Source: Kribbella italica
GTDB taxonomy: Bacteria > Actinomycetota > Actinomycetes > Propionibacteriales > Kribbellaceae
Assembly (NCBI RefSeq): GCF_014205135.1
Contig: NZ_JACHMY010000001.1
Location: 6,262,001 to 6,326,000 of the forward strand
DNA: 64,000 bases
Direction of reading: 5' to 3'
Made by a program: the position numbers and the translations under genes. Positions 41,445-50,119 of this stretch are shown here, in pieces. Under the pieces are notes generated by a model, which saw only the letters and a program-made list of their open reading frames with translations, was not told where the DNA came from and searched no databases. Position 1 is the first letter of the stretch. The number at the start of each line of letters is the position of its first letter.

Positions 41445-42644
41445 CCAGCGGCCGGTGAAGAAGGCCGCGGCCCAGATGGCGGCCAGTGGTATCGCCAGGC
41501 CGAGGTAGAACCGGCCCAGCCAGGGTCTCCGATGCAGCAGCACGGCCAGCCCGATCCACAGCGGCCACCAGAGCAGCGTCGCCCTGGTCAGCGAGTACAC
41601 CCAGTACGACGTGACGAACGCGGCCAGCGTCGCCCCGACCCAGGCGGCCTCGCCCCAGGAGCGGCGCCAGAGCAGCCAGGCGAGCAGGATCAGCCCGACC
41701 AGCAGCGCGACCAACTCGGCCCGGAACATCCAGGTCCAGTCCGTCCGGTCGGCGGGGAATCGGCCGGTGGTGGCAGCCTCGAAAGTGTGGACGATCGAGG
41801 TCCACGGCCAGGTGAACTCGCGGGCCCAGCCCTTCTCCTGCGCCTCCTGCCAGGCGAACCAGGAGCCGTGGATCTGCTTCAGGTACGCCATGAAGCCGAG
41901 CACCGGCACGGCCGGCAGCGCGAGCCAAGGCAGCGACCGCCAGTCGCGCTTCTTCGAGGTGACGAACTCGACGCACAGCGCGAAGATCAGGAACAGGCCC
42001 GAGACGCGAACCGTCGACGCCAGCGCGACCAGCACCGCCGCCCGGGCCCAGCGCCCCTGCCGCGCCGCCAGCCAGGCCGGGAACGCGAACGCGCAGAACA
42101 GAGCCTCGGTGTACGGCGCGGCCAGGAAGACGCCGACCGGTGCGGTGAACCAGACCAGCGCCGCCGTCGGCCCGAAGTCCCGCAGCTCGGGGAACTCGTA
42201 CCGGGCGAGCTTGGCCAGCCAGACCCCGGCGAAGGCACTCGCGATCGCGGAGACCAGCACGCCGCCGCCGACGTACCCGATGCCGAGCCAGCTGGCCGCC
42301 CGCATCAGGACCGGCAGGCCAGGGAAGAACGCCGCCAGCGGCGCGCCGGACGGCTCGCCGTTCGCATAGCCGAACTCGGCGATCGCCTTGAAGTGCCAGA
42401 CGTCCCACTGCCACCACGCGTGCCAGACGTTCGGGTAGGTGTCCCCGCGGTTGAACAGCAACGGCGCGGACAACGCGAGCAGGAAGATCCCCGCCCGCGT
42501 GACCAGCCACCACCCGAGCGCCTCCCGGCTCAGCTGCTCCGGCAACCACTGCCGAATCCCGGCGACACCCGTCTCCCGGGCCCGCCGAGCCCGCTTGGGC
42601 TGCTCCCCAGCTGTTCGCTCGAACACACCCCCATCGTGCCCCAT
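41436..42644 (-). CDS. PIG-V-like membrane mannosyltransferase
   Basis: This protein of about 402 residues has nine to ten hydrophobic segments and a luminal-type loop motif WWQWDVWHFKAIAEFGY, comparable to the WDxxHY motif of PIG-V/GT-C mannosyltransferases that use polyprenyl-phosphate-mannose. PFAL-type AAFFPGLPVLMRA follows. It likely mannosylates a lipid or protein on the outer face of the membrane. GTG at 42650 or ATG at 42644 may be the start. Its place beside PBP and ino1 fits envelope glycolipid synthesis. Confidence 0.8.
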   Translation of the reverse strand: MGHDGGVFERTAGEQPKRARRARETGVAGIRQWLPEQLSREALGWWLVTRAGIFLLALSAPLLFNRGDTYPNVWHAWWQWDVWHFKAIAEFGYANGEPSGAPLAAFFPGLPVLMRAASWLGIGYVGGGVLVSAIASAFAGVWLAKLARYEFPELRDFGPTAALVWFTAPVGVFLAAPYTEALFCAFAFPAWLAARQGRWARAAVLVALASTVRVSGLFLIFALCVEFVTSKKRDWRSLPWLALPAVPVLGFMAYLKQIHGSWFAWQEAQEKGWAREFTWPWTSIVHTFEAATTGRFPADRTDWTWMFRAELVALLVGLILLAWLLWRRSWGEAAWVGATLAAFVTSYWVYSLTRATLLWWPLWIGLAVLLHRRPWLGRFYLGLAIPLAAIWAAAFFTGRWSG

Positions 42645-42693
42645 CACCACTGAACCGGCTCAGTTCCGGTCCACAGGAGCGTCGCCGGGAACG

Positions 42694-42728
42694 CCGACGG
42701 ACCGCACCCGAGGGGTGCGGTCCGTCGG
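42694..42728 (-). terminator. PBP terminator hairpin
   Basis: A perfect 16-bp stem (42694-42709 with 42713-42728) and 3-nt loop lies 10 bp beyond the PBP stop codon on the minus strand. There is no T-tract. Confidence 0.75.
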
Positions 42729-42737
42729 TAACGAGCG

Positions 42738-45002
42738 CTACTGGTTGTTGCCGTTGCCGTTTCCTCCGCCGCCACCGCCGCCTTCGCCTTCACCGGGTGG
42801 GTCGTTCGGTCCGGTGGGGAAGGTGATCGGTGGCCGGGTGGGCCGGGTCGGTTTGGTCGTCGGGGGGTCGTCCGGCGTGCTCGGCGGGGTGCTCGGGGGC
42901 GTGCTCGGCGGGGTGCTCGGAGGCGTGCTCGGCGGGTCCGACGGCTTGCTCGGGGGCGGGGTCGTCGGGGTGATGGACGGCGTCGTCGGGGTGAACGTCG
43001 GTGTCGGGCTGTCCATCGAGTCGGGGTCCGGCTCGTCGAACTTCACCTCGTCCGAGCTGCCCAGCGCCGGCTCCATGTAGGCCAGCCAGGTCTTCAGTGG
43101 CCAGTTGCCGCCGAAGAACGCCGCGTCGTCGCTGAACGGGTCGAGGTCGCCTTCACCCGTCTTGCCCGCGCGGTAGAGCACGGACGTCGAGAGCTGCGGG
43201 GTGTAACCGGTCCACCAGGACGTCAGTGTGTCGTCGCCCTCCAGGCAACCATCACACTTGGTGTTCTTGGCCCGGTGCTCGACCGCGACACCACCCGCCG
43301 TACCGGTCTTGCCGGCCACCTCACGGTCGAGCTTCTGCGCCCGCTCGCCGCTGCCGCCGTCCTCCGTCACGCTCATCAGCGCGAAGTTGACCTGGTCGGC
43401 GATCGCCTTGTCGAACTTTCGTTCCGGCTTGTACTTGTCCTTCTGGTCGAAGTTCTTCGCGTTGCCGGGCGAGGTGACGGTCTTGATCGTGTGCACCGGC
43501 GTGTACATCCCGCCGGCCGCGAACGTCGCGTACGCGTTGGCCATCTCGACCGGTGAGGCGTACGGGTCCGGGCCGAGCACCGTGGACGACTGGTTCCGGC
43601 CGCGCTCGAGCGCCGCGGTCTTCGGGATGCCGGCGGCCTCGGCAGCGTCGACCACCTTCGACGGCCCGTCGTCCATCTGCTTGTCGACCAGGTCGTAGAA
43701 CGCGGTGTTGATCGACAGCTTGGTGGCCCTGAGCAGCGTGACCTGGGCGCCGTAGTCGCGGTCGAACTCGTTGTTCTTCTCTTCGCCGTTGATCTCGATG
43801 GGGCTGGTGCCCTGGAACGTGTCGTACAGGCTGCGGTCGTTCTCCAGCGCGGCCGCCACGGCGAACGGCTTGAACGACGAGCCGGGGCGAGCGCGCAGCC
43901 GGGCCCAGTTCAGCTCGCTCTTCAGGAAGTCGACCCCGCCGTACATGGCGACGAGCTCGCCCGTCCCGGGCCGGACCGACGCGAGGCCGACGTGCAGGCC
44001 CGCGTTCTTCTTCGGCAGTTGGGTCGTGCCCGCGCGGACCGCCTCGTTCTGCTTGCCGATCTCGAAGGTCGTGACAACCCGCAGGCCACCACCGCTGATC
44101 TCCTCCGGCGTGTAGCCGAGGGTCTCCAGCTCTTCTCTCGCCATCGCGAGCAGGTAGCCCTTGGTCCCGGCGAAGCGACCTGGCTTCTGCGGCTTGTCCA
44201 GCTTCGGCAGCGCCTTGCTGAACTTCGCGTACTGCGCCTCGGAGATGGTGCCGCCGATCCGCATCCCGTCCAGCACGTACCGGTACCGCTCGAGGATCCG
44301 CTTCTGCGCCACGGCCTTGTCCGGGTCGAAGTAGCTCGGGTTGTTCAGCACCGTCGCCAGCAGGGCCGTCTGATCCACGGTGAGCTTCTTCGGGTCGGGC
44401 TCGCTGAAGTACGCGTCACCCGCCGCACTGATGCCGTAGGCACCCTCACCGAAGTAGATGGTGTTCAGGTACCCCTCGAGGATCTCCTTCTTGTCCGTCT
44501 GCCGGCTCAGCTTCGTGGCGATGAACAGCTCGGAGAACTTCCGCGAGAAGGTCCGCTCCTGCGTCAGGTACATGATCTTCACGTACTGCTGGGTGATCGT
44601 CGACCCACCCTGGAGTTGCTGACCGCGCGCGATGTTGAACGCCGCTCGCGCCATGCCCGACGGCGAGACGCCCGGGTTCGTCCAGAAGGTCCGGTCCTCG
44701 GCCGCGATCACCGCGTCCTGGACCGTCTTCGGGATCTGGTTCAGCGGCACCGACTTGCGGTTCTGGTCGTAGAACGACCCCAGCTCGGTCTCGTTGTCGG
44801 AGTAGTACACCGTGGTGGTGTTCATCTGGAACGCCTTGTTCGGGTCCGGGATGTCCGTGGTCTGGTACCCGATGAAAAAGGTGGCCGCGGCCCCGATCAC
44901 ACCGAGGAAGAACAGAGCCAGCAACCACCCGACCACGCGCAGCGCCCAGTGTTTCTTCCGGCGCGCACGGGACGGGGCGGCCTTGCGACGAGCTTCACTC
45001 AC
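42738..45002 (-). CDS. Bifunctional penicillin-binding protein (class A, GT51 + transpeptidase)
   Basis: This 754-residue membrane protein polymerises and cross-links peptidoglycan. It has a basic N-tail, a membrane helix at about 23-45, and a GT51 domain with catalytic Glu in AAEDRTFW (Glu102) and GGSTITQQYVK. The transpeptidase domain has SSFK (in RARPGSSFKP), SIN and KTGT motifs. The C-terminus is a long Ser/Thr/Pro tail with PPST repeats ending in Gly/Asn. The Pro-rich tail length differs between strains of related species. It starts with ATG at 45002. Confidence 0.95.
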   Translation of the reverse strand: MSEARRKAAPSRARRKKHWALRVVGWLLALFFLGVIGAAATFFIGYQTTDIPDPNKAFQMNTTTVYYSDNETELGSFYDQNRKSVPLNQIPKTVQDAVIAAEDRTFWTNPGVSPSGMARAAFNIARGQQLQGGSTITQQYVKIMYLTQERTFSRKFSELFIATKLSRQTDKKEILEGYLNTIYFGEGAYGISAAGDAYFSEPDPKKLTVDQTALLATVLNNPSYFDPDKAVAQKRILERYRYVLDGMRIGGTISEAQYAKFSKALPKLDKPQKPGRFAGTKGYLLAMAREELETLGYTPEEISGGGLRVVTTFEIGKQNEAVRAGTTQLPKKNAGLHVGLASVRPGTGELVAMYGGVDFLKSELNWARLRARPGSSFKPFAVAAALENDRSLYDTFQGTSPIEINGEEKNNEFDRDYGAQVTLLRATKLSINTAFYDLVDKQMDDGPSKVVDAAEAAGIPKTAALERGRNQSSTVLGPDPYASPVEMANAYATFAAGGMYTPVHTIKTVTSPGNAKNFDQKDKYKPERKFDKAIADQVNFALMSVTEDGGSGERAQKLDREVAGKTGTAGGVAVEHRAKNTKCDGCLEGDDTLTSWWTGYTPQLSTSVLYRAGKTGEGDLDPFSDDAAFFGGNWPLKTWLAYMEPALGSSDEVKFDEPDPDSMDSPTPTFTPTTPSITPTTPPPSKPSDPPSTPPSTPPSTPPSTPPSTPDDPPTTKPTRPTRPPITFPTGPNDPPGEGEGGGGGGGNGNGNNQ

Positions 45003-45090
45003 TGTCCAGTCCTCGACGATCTCGCTGAAGTCATTGCCCCCCAGACTAAGGGGGATGTGGTAACGCGCCCTAAATGACCACAGAGAGTAC

Positions 45091-46578
45091 CTAGCCGGTC
45101 ACGTGTGGCGCCAGCAGCGTCACAGCGAGCAACGCTGCCGGGAAGCAGGCGAGGAACAGGGTGAAGGTGTAGCCCATGATGTCGCGGGCCTTGAGGCCGA
45201 GGATGGCGAGTGTGGGGAGCATCCAGAACGGCTGCAGCAGGTTGGCGCTGGCTTCGCCGAGGTCGTAGACGACGACCATCCAGCCGGCGTCGACCTTGAG
45301 CTCGTTCGCCGCGGCCAGCACGTACGGCGCCTCGATCACCCACTTGCTGCCGCCGCTGGGGACGAACACCCCGAGGATGCAGGAGTAGATCGCGACCAGC
45401 GGCGGGAAGAAGAACTGCGTGCTCGCCTGCACGAGCCAGCCCGCGAGCCGCGCCGAGATACCGGTGTAGGCGATCATGCCGAAGATCCCGCCGTACAGCG
45501 GGAACTGCAGCAGGACGCCGGCCGCCGCCGGTGCGCCGTCGCGGACCGCGCGGGCCATCCGCCACGGCCGCCAGTGCAGCAGCATCGCGAGCAGGAACAG
45601 GATCAGGTTGACCGTGTTCAGGTCGAGCGCATTGAAGAAGTTCTTCCCGTCGAAGTACCGGACGAGGTAGATCCCGCCGAGCAGCACCACCAGCAGGCTG
45701 AACAGCGGCGAGTGCTCCAGCCAGTCCCCCGGCCTCCGCGTCTCCCCTTCCACGCGCTGACCGTTGTACGCCGAACCGCGGCCGACCAGAGGCTTGAGCT
45801 CGATCCCGAGGTGCTCCGCGGTCTTGGAGTTGTCCGCGCCGGGCGCGACGAACCACGCCATCGTCACGCCCACGGCGTACACGAAGATCGTCGCCACGAT
45901 CGCCTGCCAGGTGAAGATCGTGTCGCTGAGCGGGATCACGCCGCTGGCGTGGCCGGCGGCCTTGATCACCTCCTGGACCGGCGCCGGACTGCTGCTCGGG
46001 CTGGCGACCTGCAGCGCGGCCGAGCCGGACAGGCCCTGCGCCCAGACCGTCCCGAGGCCGAGGAACGCCATCGCGCCGAGCGCCCGGTAGTCCGCCTTCG
46101 GTACGTTCCGCGCGACCTCGCGGGCCAGGATCGCGGCGAAGATCAGGCTGAACGCCCAGTTCAGGTACGACGCGAACATGGCCACCGCGGCGACGAAGGC
46201 GACCGCGCCGCGCGGTGACTTCGGGATCCGGGCCAGGCGGGTGATCAGGCGCGCCACCGGACCGCTGGTCGCGACGGCGTACCCGCCGATGATGATCATC
46301 GCCATCTGCAGGGTGAAGGTGATCAGGCTCCAGAAGCCCAGCCCCCACGCGTCGACCAGGCCGAACCCCTGCGTCGCGGCCGGGTCGTCCGGGCGTTTCA
46401 GCAGTGGCTCGCCGGTCACCAGCCCGAACAGCAGCACCACGAAGGTGCCGACCAGGACGAACCCGAACGCGTCCGGCAGCCATTTCTCGGTGAACGCGGT
46501 GAAGCGCAGCGCGACCCGCGCCAGCGGCCCTTCGCCGTCCACCTCGTGCTTGGCGTGCTTGCCGTGACTCTCGGTCAT
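45091..46578 (-). CDS. Short-chain fatty acid transporter (AtoE family)
   Basis: This 495-residue permease has about twelve hydrophobic segments. It shows hallmarks of the AtoE/SCFA transporter family: WGLGFWSLITFTLQMAMIII, SYLNWAFSLIFAAILAREVA and VPSGGSKWVIEAPYV. It likely imports short-chain fatty acids or 3-ketoacids such as acetoacetate. ATG at 46578 with GGAGAG upstream is chosen; the much longer frame upstream is not homologous. It is divergent from the PadR gene with 216 bp between them. Confidence 0.88.
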   Translation of the reverse strand: MTESHGKHAKHEVDGEGPLARVALRFTAFTEKWLPDAFGFVLVGTFVVLLFGLVTGEPLLKRPDDPAATQGFGLVDAWGLGFWSLITFTLQMAMIIIGGYAVATSGPVARLITRLARIPKSPRGAVAFVAAVAMFASYLNWAFSLIFAAILAREVARNVPKADYRALGAMAFLGLGTVWAQGLSGSAALQVASPSSSPAPVQEVIKAAGHASGVIPLSDTIFTWQAIVATIFVYAVGVTMAWFVAPGADNSKTAEHLGIELKPLVGRGSAYNGQRVEGETRRPGDWLEHSPLFSLLVVLLGGIYLVRYFDGKNFFNALDLNTVNLILFLLAMLLHWRPWRMARAVRDGAPAAAGVLLQFPLYGGIFGMIAYTGISARLAGWLVQASTQFFFPPLVAIYSCILGVFVPSGGSKWVIEAPYVLAAANELKVDAGWMVVVYDLGEASANLLQPFWMLPTLAILGLKARDIMGYTFTLFLACFPAALLAVTLLAPHVTG

Positions 46579-46700
46579 GACTCTCCGCTCCTGACTCACG
46601 ACGCTGTGTGTCAAGTGATTAACGCAGATCGCCGCCTGACGTGACAGGTTTCCTGGCGCGCGTCGTGCGGCGAGCTGACAAAGGTGGACTTTGTCATGAG

Positions 46701-46759
46701 TTGTCGTCGCGTCAGGGAGCTGCTTACAGTGGCGGAGCGATGTATCGAACCGATACATC
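46701..46759 (+). promoter_or_regulatory. PadR promoter and operator
   Basis: -35 TTGTCG (46701-46706) and -10 TACAGT (46725-46730) with an 18-bp spacer are followed by a perfect 21-bp palindrome, GATGTATCG-aac-CGATACATC (46739-46759). Its ATGTAT...ATACAT half-sites match PadR-type operators. The operator covers the expected start site, so PadR should repress its own transcript, which continues into ino1. The remainder of the 46579-46794 gap holds the AtoE promoter. Confidence 0.75.
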
Positions 46760-46794
46760 AGGTCATGACAAACTGGACCGAGGGAGGTGGGGTC

Positions 46795-47370
46795 ATGGGA
46801 AACCGCAGTGGGGTCCTGGAACTCGCCGTACTCGGTCTGCTGCACGAAGCGCCGATGCACGGTTACGAGCTCCGCAAGCGCGTCAACGCCCAGTTCGGGT
46901 GGGGACGGGTGCTGTCGTTCGGGTCGCTCTACCCGTGCCTGAAGGCGATGCTCCGGACCGGCCTGATCGCGACCGAGGCCGGTACGCCGGACGGCCGCCG
47001 GCCCAAGATCGTCTACTCGATCACCGCCGACGGGAAGGACCACTTCGCGCACGCCATGCACGACGCCGGTCCGTCGGCCTGGGACGACGACACGTTCGGG
47101 GTCCGGTTCTCGTTCTTCGGCCGGACCGACCCGGCCACCCGGTTGCGCATCCTCGAGGGCCGCCGGGCCCGGATGGAGGAGCGGCTGGCCAACTTCCGGG
47201 CGGCGATGAGCCGCACGGCGGAGCGGGTCGACGCGTACACCCTCGAGCTGCAACGGCACGGCCTGGAGTCGGCCGAGCGCGAGGTCCGCTGGCTGAACGA
47301 GCTGATCGACGGCGAACGGCGCCAGCAGCAGCCCCCAGACCAGAAACCGCCTGCAACACCCCCCAATTGA
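46795..47370 (+). CDS. PadR-family transcriptional regulator
   Basis: This 191-residue regulator has the PadR winged helix (VLELAVLGLLHEAPMHGYEL, SFGSLYPCLKAM, GRRPKIVYSITADGKDHF) and a C-terminal dimerisation helix region (about 120-180). ATG at 46795 follows AGGGAGGTGGGG. It ends 11 bp before ino1 and both are likely on one mRNA, so inositol synthesis is probably under its control. In Streptomyces a PadR gene also precedes ino1 as I recall. Confidence 0.92.
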   Translation: MGNRSGVLELAVLGLLHEAPMHGYELRKRVNAQFGWGRVLSFGSLYPCLKAMLRTGLIATEAGTPDGRRPKIVYSITADGKDHFAHAMHDAGPSAWDDDTFGVRFSFFGRTDPATRLRILEGRRARMEERLANFRAAMSRTAERVDAYTLELQRHGLESAEREVRWLNELIDGERRQQQPPDQKPPATPPN

Positions 47371-47381
47371 AGGAGTTCCAG

Positions 47382-48461
47382 ATGACTTCGATCCGCGTAG
47401 CGATCGTCGGTGTCGGCAACTGCGCCAGCTCGCTCGTCCAGGGCGTGCACTACTACCGTGACGCCAAGCCCGACGAGCGCGTCCCCGGTCTGATGCACGT
47501 CCAGTTCGGCGACTACCACGTCCGCGACGTCGAGTTCGTCGCCGCGTTCGACGTGGACGGCAAGAAGGTCGGCCTCGACCTCGCCGACGCGATCGGCGCC
47601 AGTGAGAACAACACGATCAAGATCTGCGACGTGCCGCCGTCCGGCGTCACCGTGCAGCGCGGTCACACGCTGGACGGTCTCGGCAAGTACTACCGCGAGA
47701 CGATCACCGAGTCCGACGCGGCGCCGGTCGACGTCGTCGCGGCGCTGCGTGAGGCGCAGGTCGACGTCCTGGTCTGCTACCTGCCGGTCGGGTCGGAGCA
47801 GGCGGCGAAGTTCTACGCGCAGTGCGCGATCGACGCGAACGTCGCGTTCGTGAACGCGCTGCCGGTGTTCATCGCCGGCACGAAGGAGTGGGCCGACAAG
47901 TTCACCGCGGCCGGCGTGCCGATCGTCGGCGACGACATCAAGTCGCAGATCGGTGCCACCATCACCCACCGCGTCCTGGCCAAGCTGTTCGAGGACCGCG
48001 GCGTCACCGTCGACCGGACCTACCAGCTGAACGTCGGCGGCAACATGGACTTCAAGAACATGCTGGAGCGCGACCGGCTGGAGTCCAAGAAGATCAGCAA
48101 GACCCAGTCCGTCACGTCCCAGCTGGTCGACGACATCGACCCGCGCAACGTGCACATCGGCCCGTCCGACTACGTCGCCTGGCTCGACGACCGCAAGTGG
48201 GCCTTCATCCGGCTCGAGGGCCGCAACTTCGGCGACGTCCCGCTGTCGCTGGAGTACAAGCTCGAGGTCTGGGACTCGCCGAACTCGGCCGGCATCATCA
48301 TCGACGCGATCCGCGCGGTGAAGATCGCCAAGGACCGCGGCATCGGCGGCCCGATCCTGTCCGCGTCGTCGTACTTCATGAAGTCGCCGCCGGAGCAGTA
48401 CGCCGACGACGTCTGCCGCGAACTGGTGGAGAAGTTCATCAAGGGCGAGGTCGAGCGCTGA
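47382..48461 (+). CDS. ino1: Inositol-1-phosphate synthase
   Basis: This 359-residue enzyme converts glucose-6-phosphate to inositol-1-phosphate using NAD, the first step to phosphatidylinositol and mycothiol. The NAD-binding loop is VGVGNCASSLVQG. The actinobacterial-type catalytic region includes VPIVGDDIKSQIGATITHRV, LNVGGNMDFKNML and KISKTQSV. The ATG at 47382 has AAGGAG at good spacing. Confidence 0.96.
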   Translation: MTSIRVAIVGVGNCASSLVQGVHYYRDAKPDERVPGLMHVQFGDYHVRDVEFVAAFDVDGKKVGLDLADAIGASENNTIKICDVPPSGVTVQRGHTLDGLGKYYRETITESDAAPVDVVAALREAQVDVLVCYLPVGSEQAAKFYAQCAIDANVAFVNALPVFIAGTKEWADKFTAAGVPIVGDDIKSQIGATITHRVLAKLFEDRGVTVDRTYQLNVGGNMDFKNMLERDRLESKKISKTQSVTSQLVDDIDPRNVHIGPSDYVAWLDDRKWAFIRLEGRNFGDVPLSLEYKLEVWDSPNSAGIIIDAIRAVKIAKDRGIGGPILSASSYFMKSPPEQYADDVCRELVEKFIKGEVER

Positions 48462-48467
48462 TTTCGC

Positions 48468-48509
48468 GCCGGCCGGCGTCGCTCCGACGCCGGCCGGCAC
48501 TATCTTTTT
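48468..48509 (+). terminator. Rho-independent terminator of ino1
   Basis: A perfect 14-bp G/C stem (48468-48481 with 48485-48498) and 3-nt loop is followed by a T-rich tail (CTTTTTC near 48504-48510). It is the clearest intrinsic terminator in the window, 7 bp after the ino1 stop. Confidence 0.88.
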
Positions 48510-48512
48510 CTC

Positions 48513-49343
48513 GTGCGACTTCATGTGGGCTGCGCGCAGTGGACGCACGCGGCCTGGGACCTCGGCCCCAAGGACCGCCTGCGCTCGTACGCCTCGCACT
48601 GCACCGCCGTCGAGGGCAACACGACCTTCTACGCGACACCGTCCCGCAGCTCGGTCGAGAGCTGGGCGGCGCAGACCTCACCCGACTTCCGCTTCGTGGT
48701 GAAACTCCCGAAGACCATCACCCACGAACGCCGGCTGCGCAGCGCCGACGCCGAGGTCGCGGCCTTTCTCTCCGCGCTCGAACCCCTCGGCCCTCGCGCG
48801 CACGCCTTCTGGATCCAGCTCCCGGCGTCCTTCGGCCCGGGCGATCTCGGCGCCCTGGCGACGTTCATGCACAAGCTCCCACGCTCACTCCGGTACGCCG
48901 TGGAGGTCCGCCACCGGGACTTCTTCACCAACGACCGCGCCGCGGCATCGCTGGAGCAGGTACTCGGCCGGTCCGGCGCCGAGTGGGTGCCGTTCGACAC
49001 GATGACGCTCTTCGGCCGCCCGGCGACCAGCCTGGTCGAGCGGGAGGCCTGGATGAACAAACCGCGCGTCCCCCGGCGTACTCGCGCTCTGACCGACCAG
49101 CCCATCGTCCGCTACATCGGACGGGACTCGGCCGAGGAGACCGCCGCCGGCTGGCAGGGCTGGGCCTCGTTGTGCGCCGGGTGGCTCCGCGAGGGACGCT
49201 CGCCGACGGTCTTCGTCCACACCCCCGACAACGCGCTCGCACTCGGTCTGGCGCGGCGCTTCCACGACGACGTACGAGCCCTCGTCCCGGACCTCGAGCC
49301 GCTCCCGGAACCCGTGCAATCCGCGCCACCGACGCTGTTCTGA
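48513..49343 (+). CDS. DUF72 (YecE-like) protein
   Basis: This 276-residue TIM-barrel protein has the DUF72 pattern: VGCAQWTHAAWDLG at the start, VEGNTTFYATPS, FRFVVKLPKTITHE, WIQLPASFG, YAVEVRHRDFF and the terminal VFVHTPDNALA. Function is unknown. GTG at 48513 lies just beyond the T-tract of the ino1 terminator with no ribosome binding site, so a leaderless start or a later GTG is possible. Confidence 0.85.
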   Translation: MRLHVGCAQWTHAAWDLGPKDRLRSYASHCTAVEGNTTFYATPSRSSVESWAAQTSPDFRFVVKLPKTITHERRLRSADAEVAAFLSALEPLGPRAHAFWIQLPASFGPGDLGALATFMHKLPRSLRYAVEVRHRDFFTNDRAAASLEQVLGRSGAEWVPFDTMTLFGRPATSLVEREAWMNKPRVPRRTRALTDQPIVRYIGRDSAEETAAGWQGWASLCAGWLREGRSPTVFVHTPDNALALGLARRFHDDVRALVPDLEPLPEPVQSAPPTLF

Positions 49344-49425
49344 TCCGCTTTCTTTGCCAGAGGTTCAACCAGCGCGACATTCGTGTCTCGCCGCGCGGGC
49401 CCGTTGTGCCCTAGGTTTGTTCACT

Positions 49426-49863
49426 GTGAGGTACGACGAGTTCCGCTCTGCGTATGACGCCGTCCAGCAGGCGTGCCTCGACGCACGGCTGGACGTGGAT
49501 GGTTTGGCCGCCGAAGTAGGCCGTCTGGCGGTGCTGGCCGACCAGGTGGAGCTGCGCTCCGAGCGGGAGGAGGCGGCGTCCGACCTGGCCTCGCTCACCG
49601 ATCTGCTCGAGATGGTCCGGCGCAACACGCCGCCGCCGGCCTCCCCGGCGTACGAGAAGGCCTTCCAGGAGGCGTCCGCGCTGACGGCCGAGGCGAACGC
49701 CGCGGACGGTCCGGTCACCGAGCGGATCAAACTGGCCCAGCGCGCGATCAAGAAGATCCGCACGCTGGCGGACCGGGTCGAGGATCCGGGTGAGCGGTTC
49801 ACGCTGCTGAAGATGACCGAGCCGCTGGCGATCCTCGCCGACGGGCTCGAGCACTCGCGCTGA
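49426..49863 (+). CDS. Helical hypothetical protein
   Basis: This 145-residue protein is almost all predicted helix (YDEFRSAYDAVQQACLDARL, RLAVLADQVELRSEREEAAS, a Pro-rich break NTPPPASPAY, then ERIKLAQRAIKKIRTLADRV). The break divides two helical arms, giving a likely coiled hairpin. GTG at 49426 follows a TAGGTT -10-like sequence by eight bases, so the transcript may be leaderless. No family is recognised. Confidence 0.72.
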   Translation: MRYDEFRSAYDAVQQACLDARLDVDGLAAEVGRLAVLADQVELRSEREEAASDLASLTDLLEMVRRNTPPPASPAYEKAFQEASALTAEANAADGPVTERIKLAQRAIKKIRTLADRVEDPGERFTLLKMTEPLAILADGLEHSR

Positions 49864-49957
49864 CCTCTTTGTCCACAGCCTCGTAACTCGCCGCTGAATC
49901 GCGGCCCTTTCTCCATACCTTCCCTGGCGAGACCTCACCTCGCCCGGAAGGACCCCC

Positions 49958-50119
49958 ATGGAGACCAACGAGCCGTACGGCGACCGCCTGGCCCGCACCG
50001 AGTGGCTGATCACCGAGCTCCGCCGCCGTGCCGAGACCTGCGAAGACCCGAACGAACGCACCAACCTGCACCGCTCGGCCGACGCTCTGGTCCGCCTCGC
50101 CACGGCGATCCGCCCATGA
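49958..50119 (+). CDS. 53-residue small protein coupled to a metallopeptidase-like gene
   Basis: ATG at 49958 has GGAAGG upstream. The product (METNEPYGDRLARTEWLITE...RLATAIRP) is a single amphipathic helical hairpin with one Cys. Its stop overlaps the next ATG (ATGA at 50116), so the two are translated together. A small partner or inhibitor of the next protein is possible. No homologue is recognised. Confidence 0.65.
   Translation: METNEPYGDRLARTEWLITELRRRAETCEDPNERTNLHRSADALVRLATAIRP

Noticed and set aside
49867..49877. Isolated perfect TTGTCCACA DnaA box
   Set aside because: A single 9-mer between two genes is expected by chance and has no companion sites.
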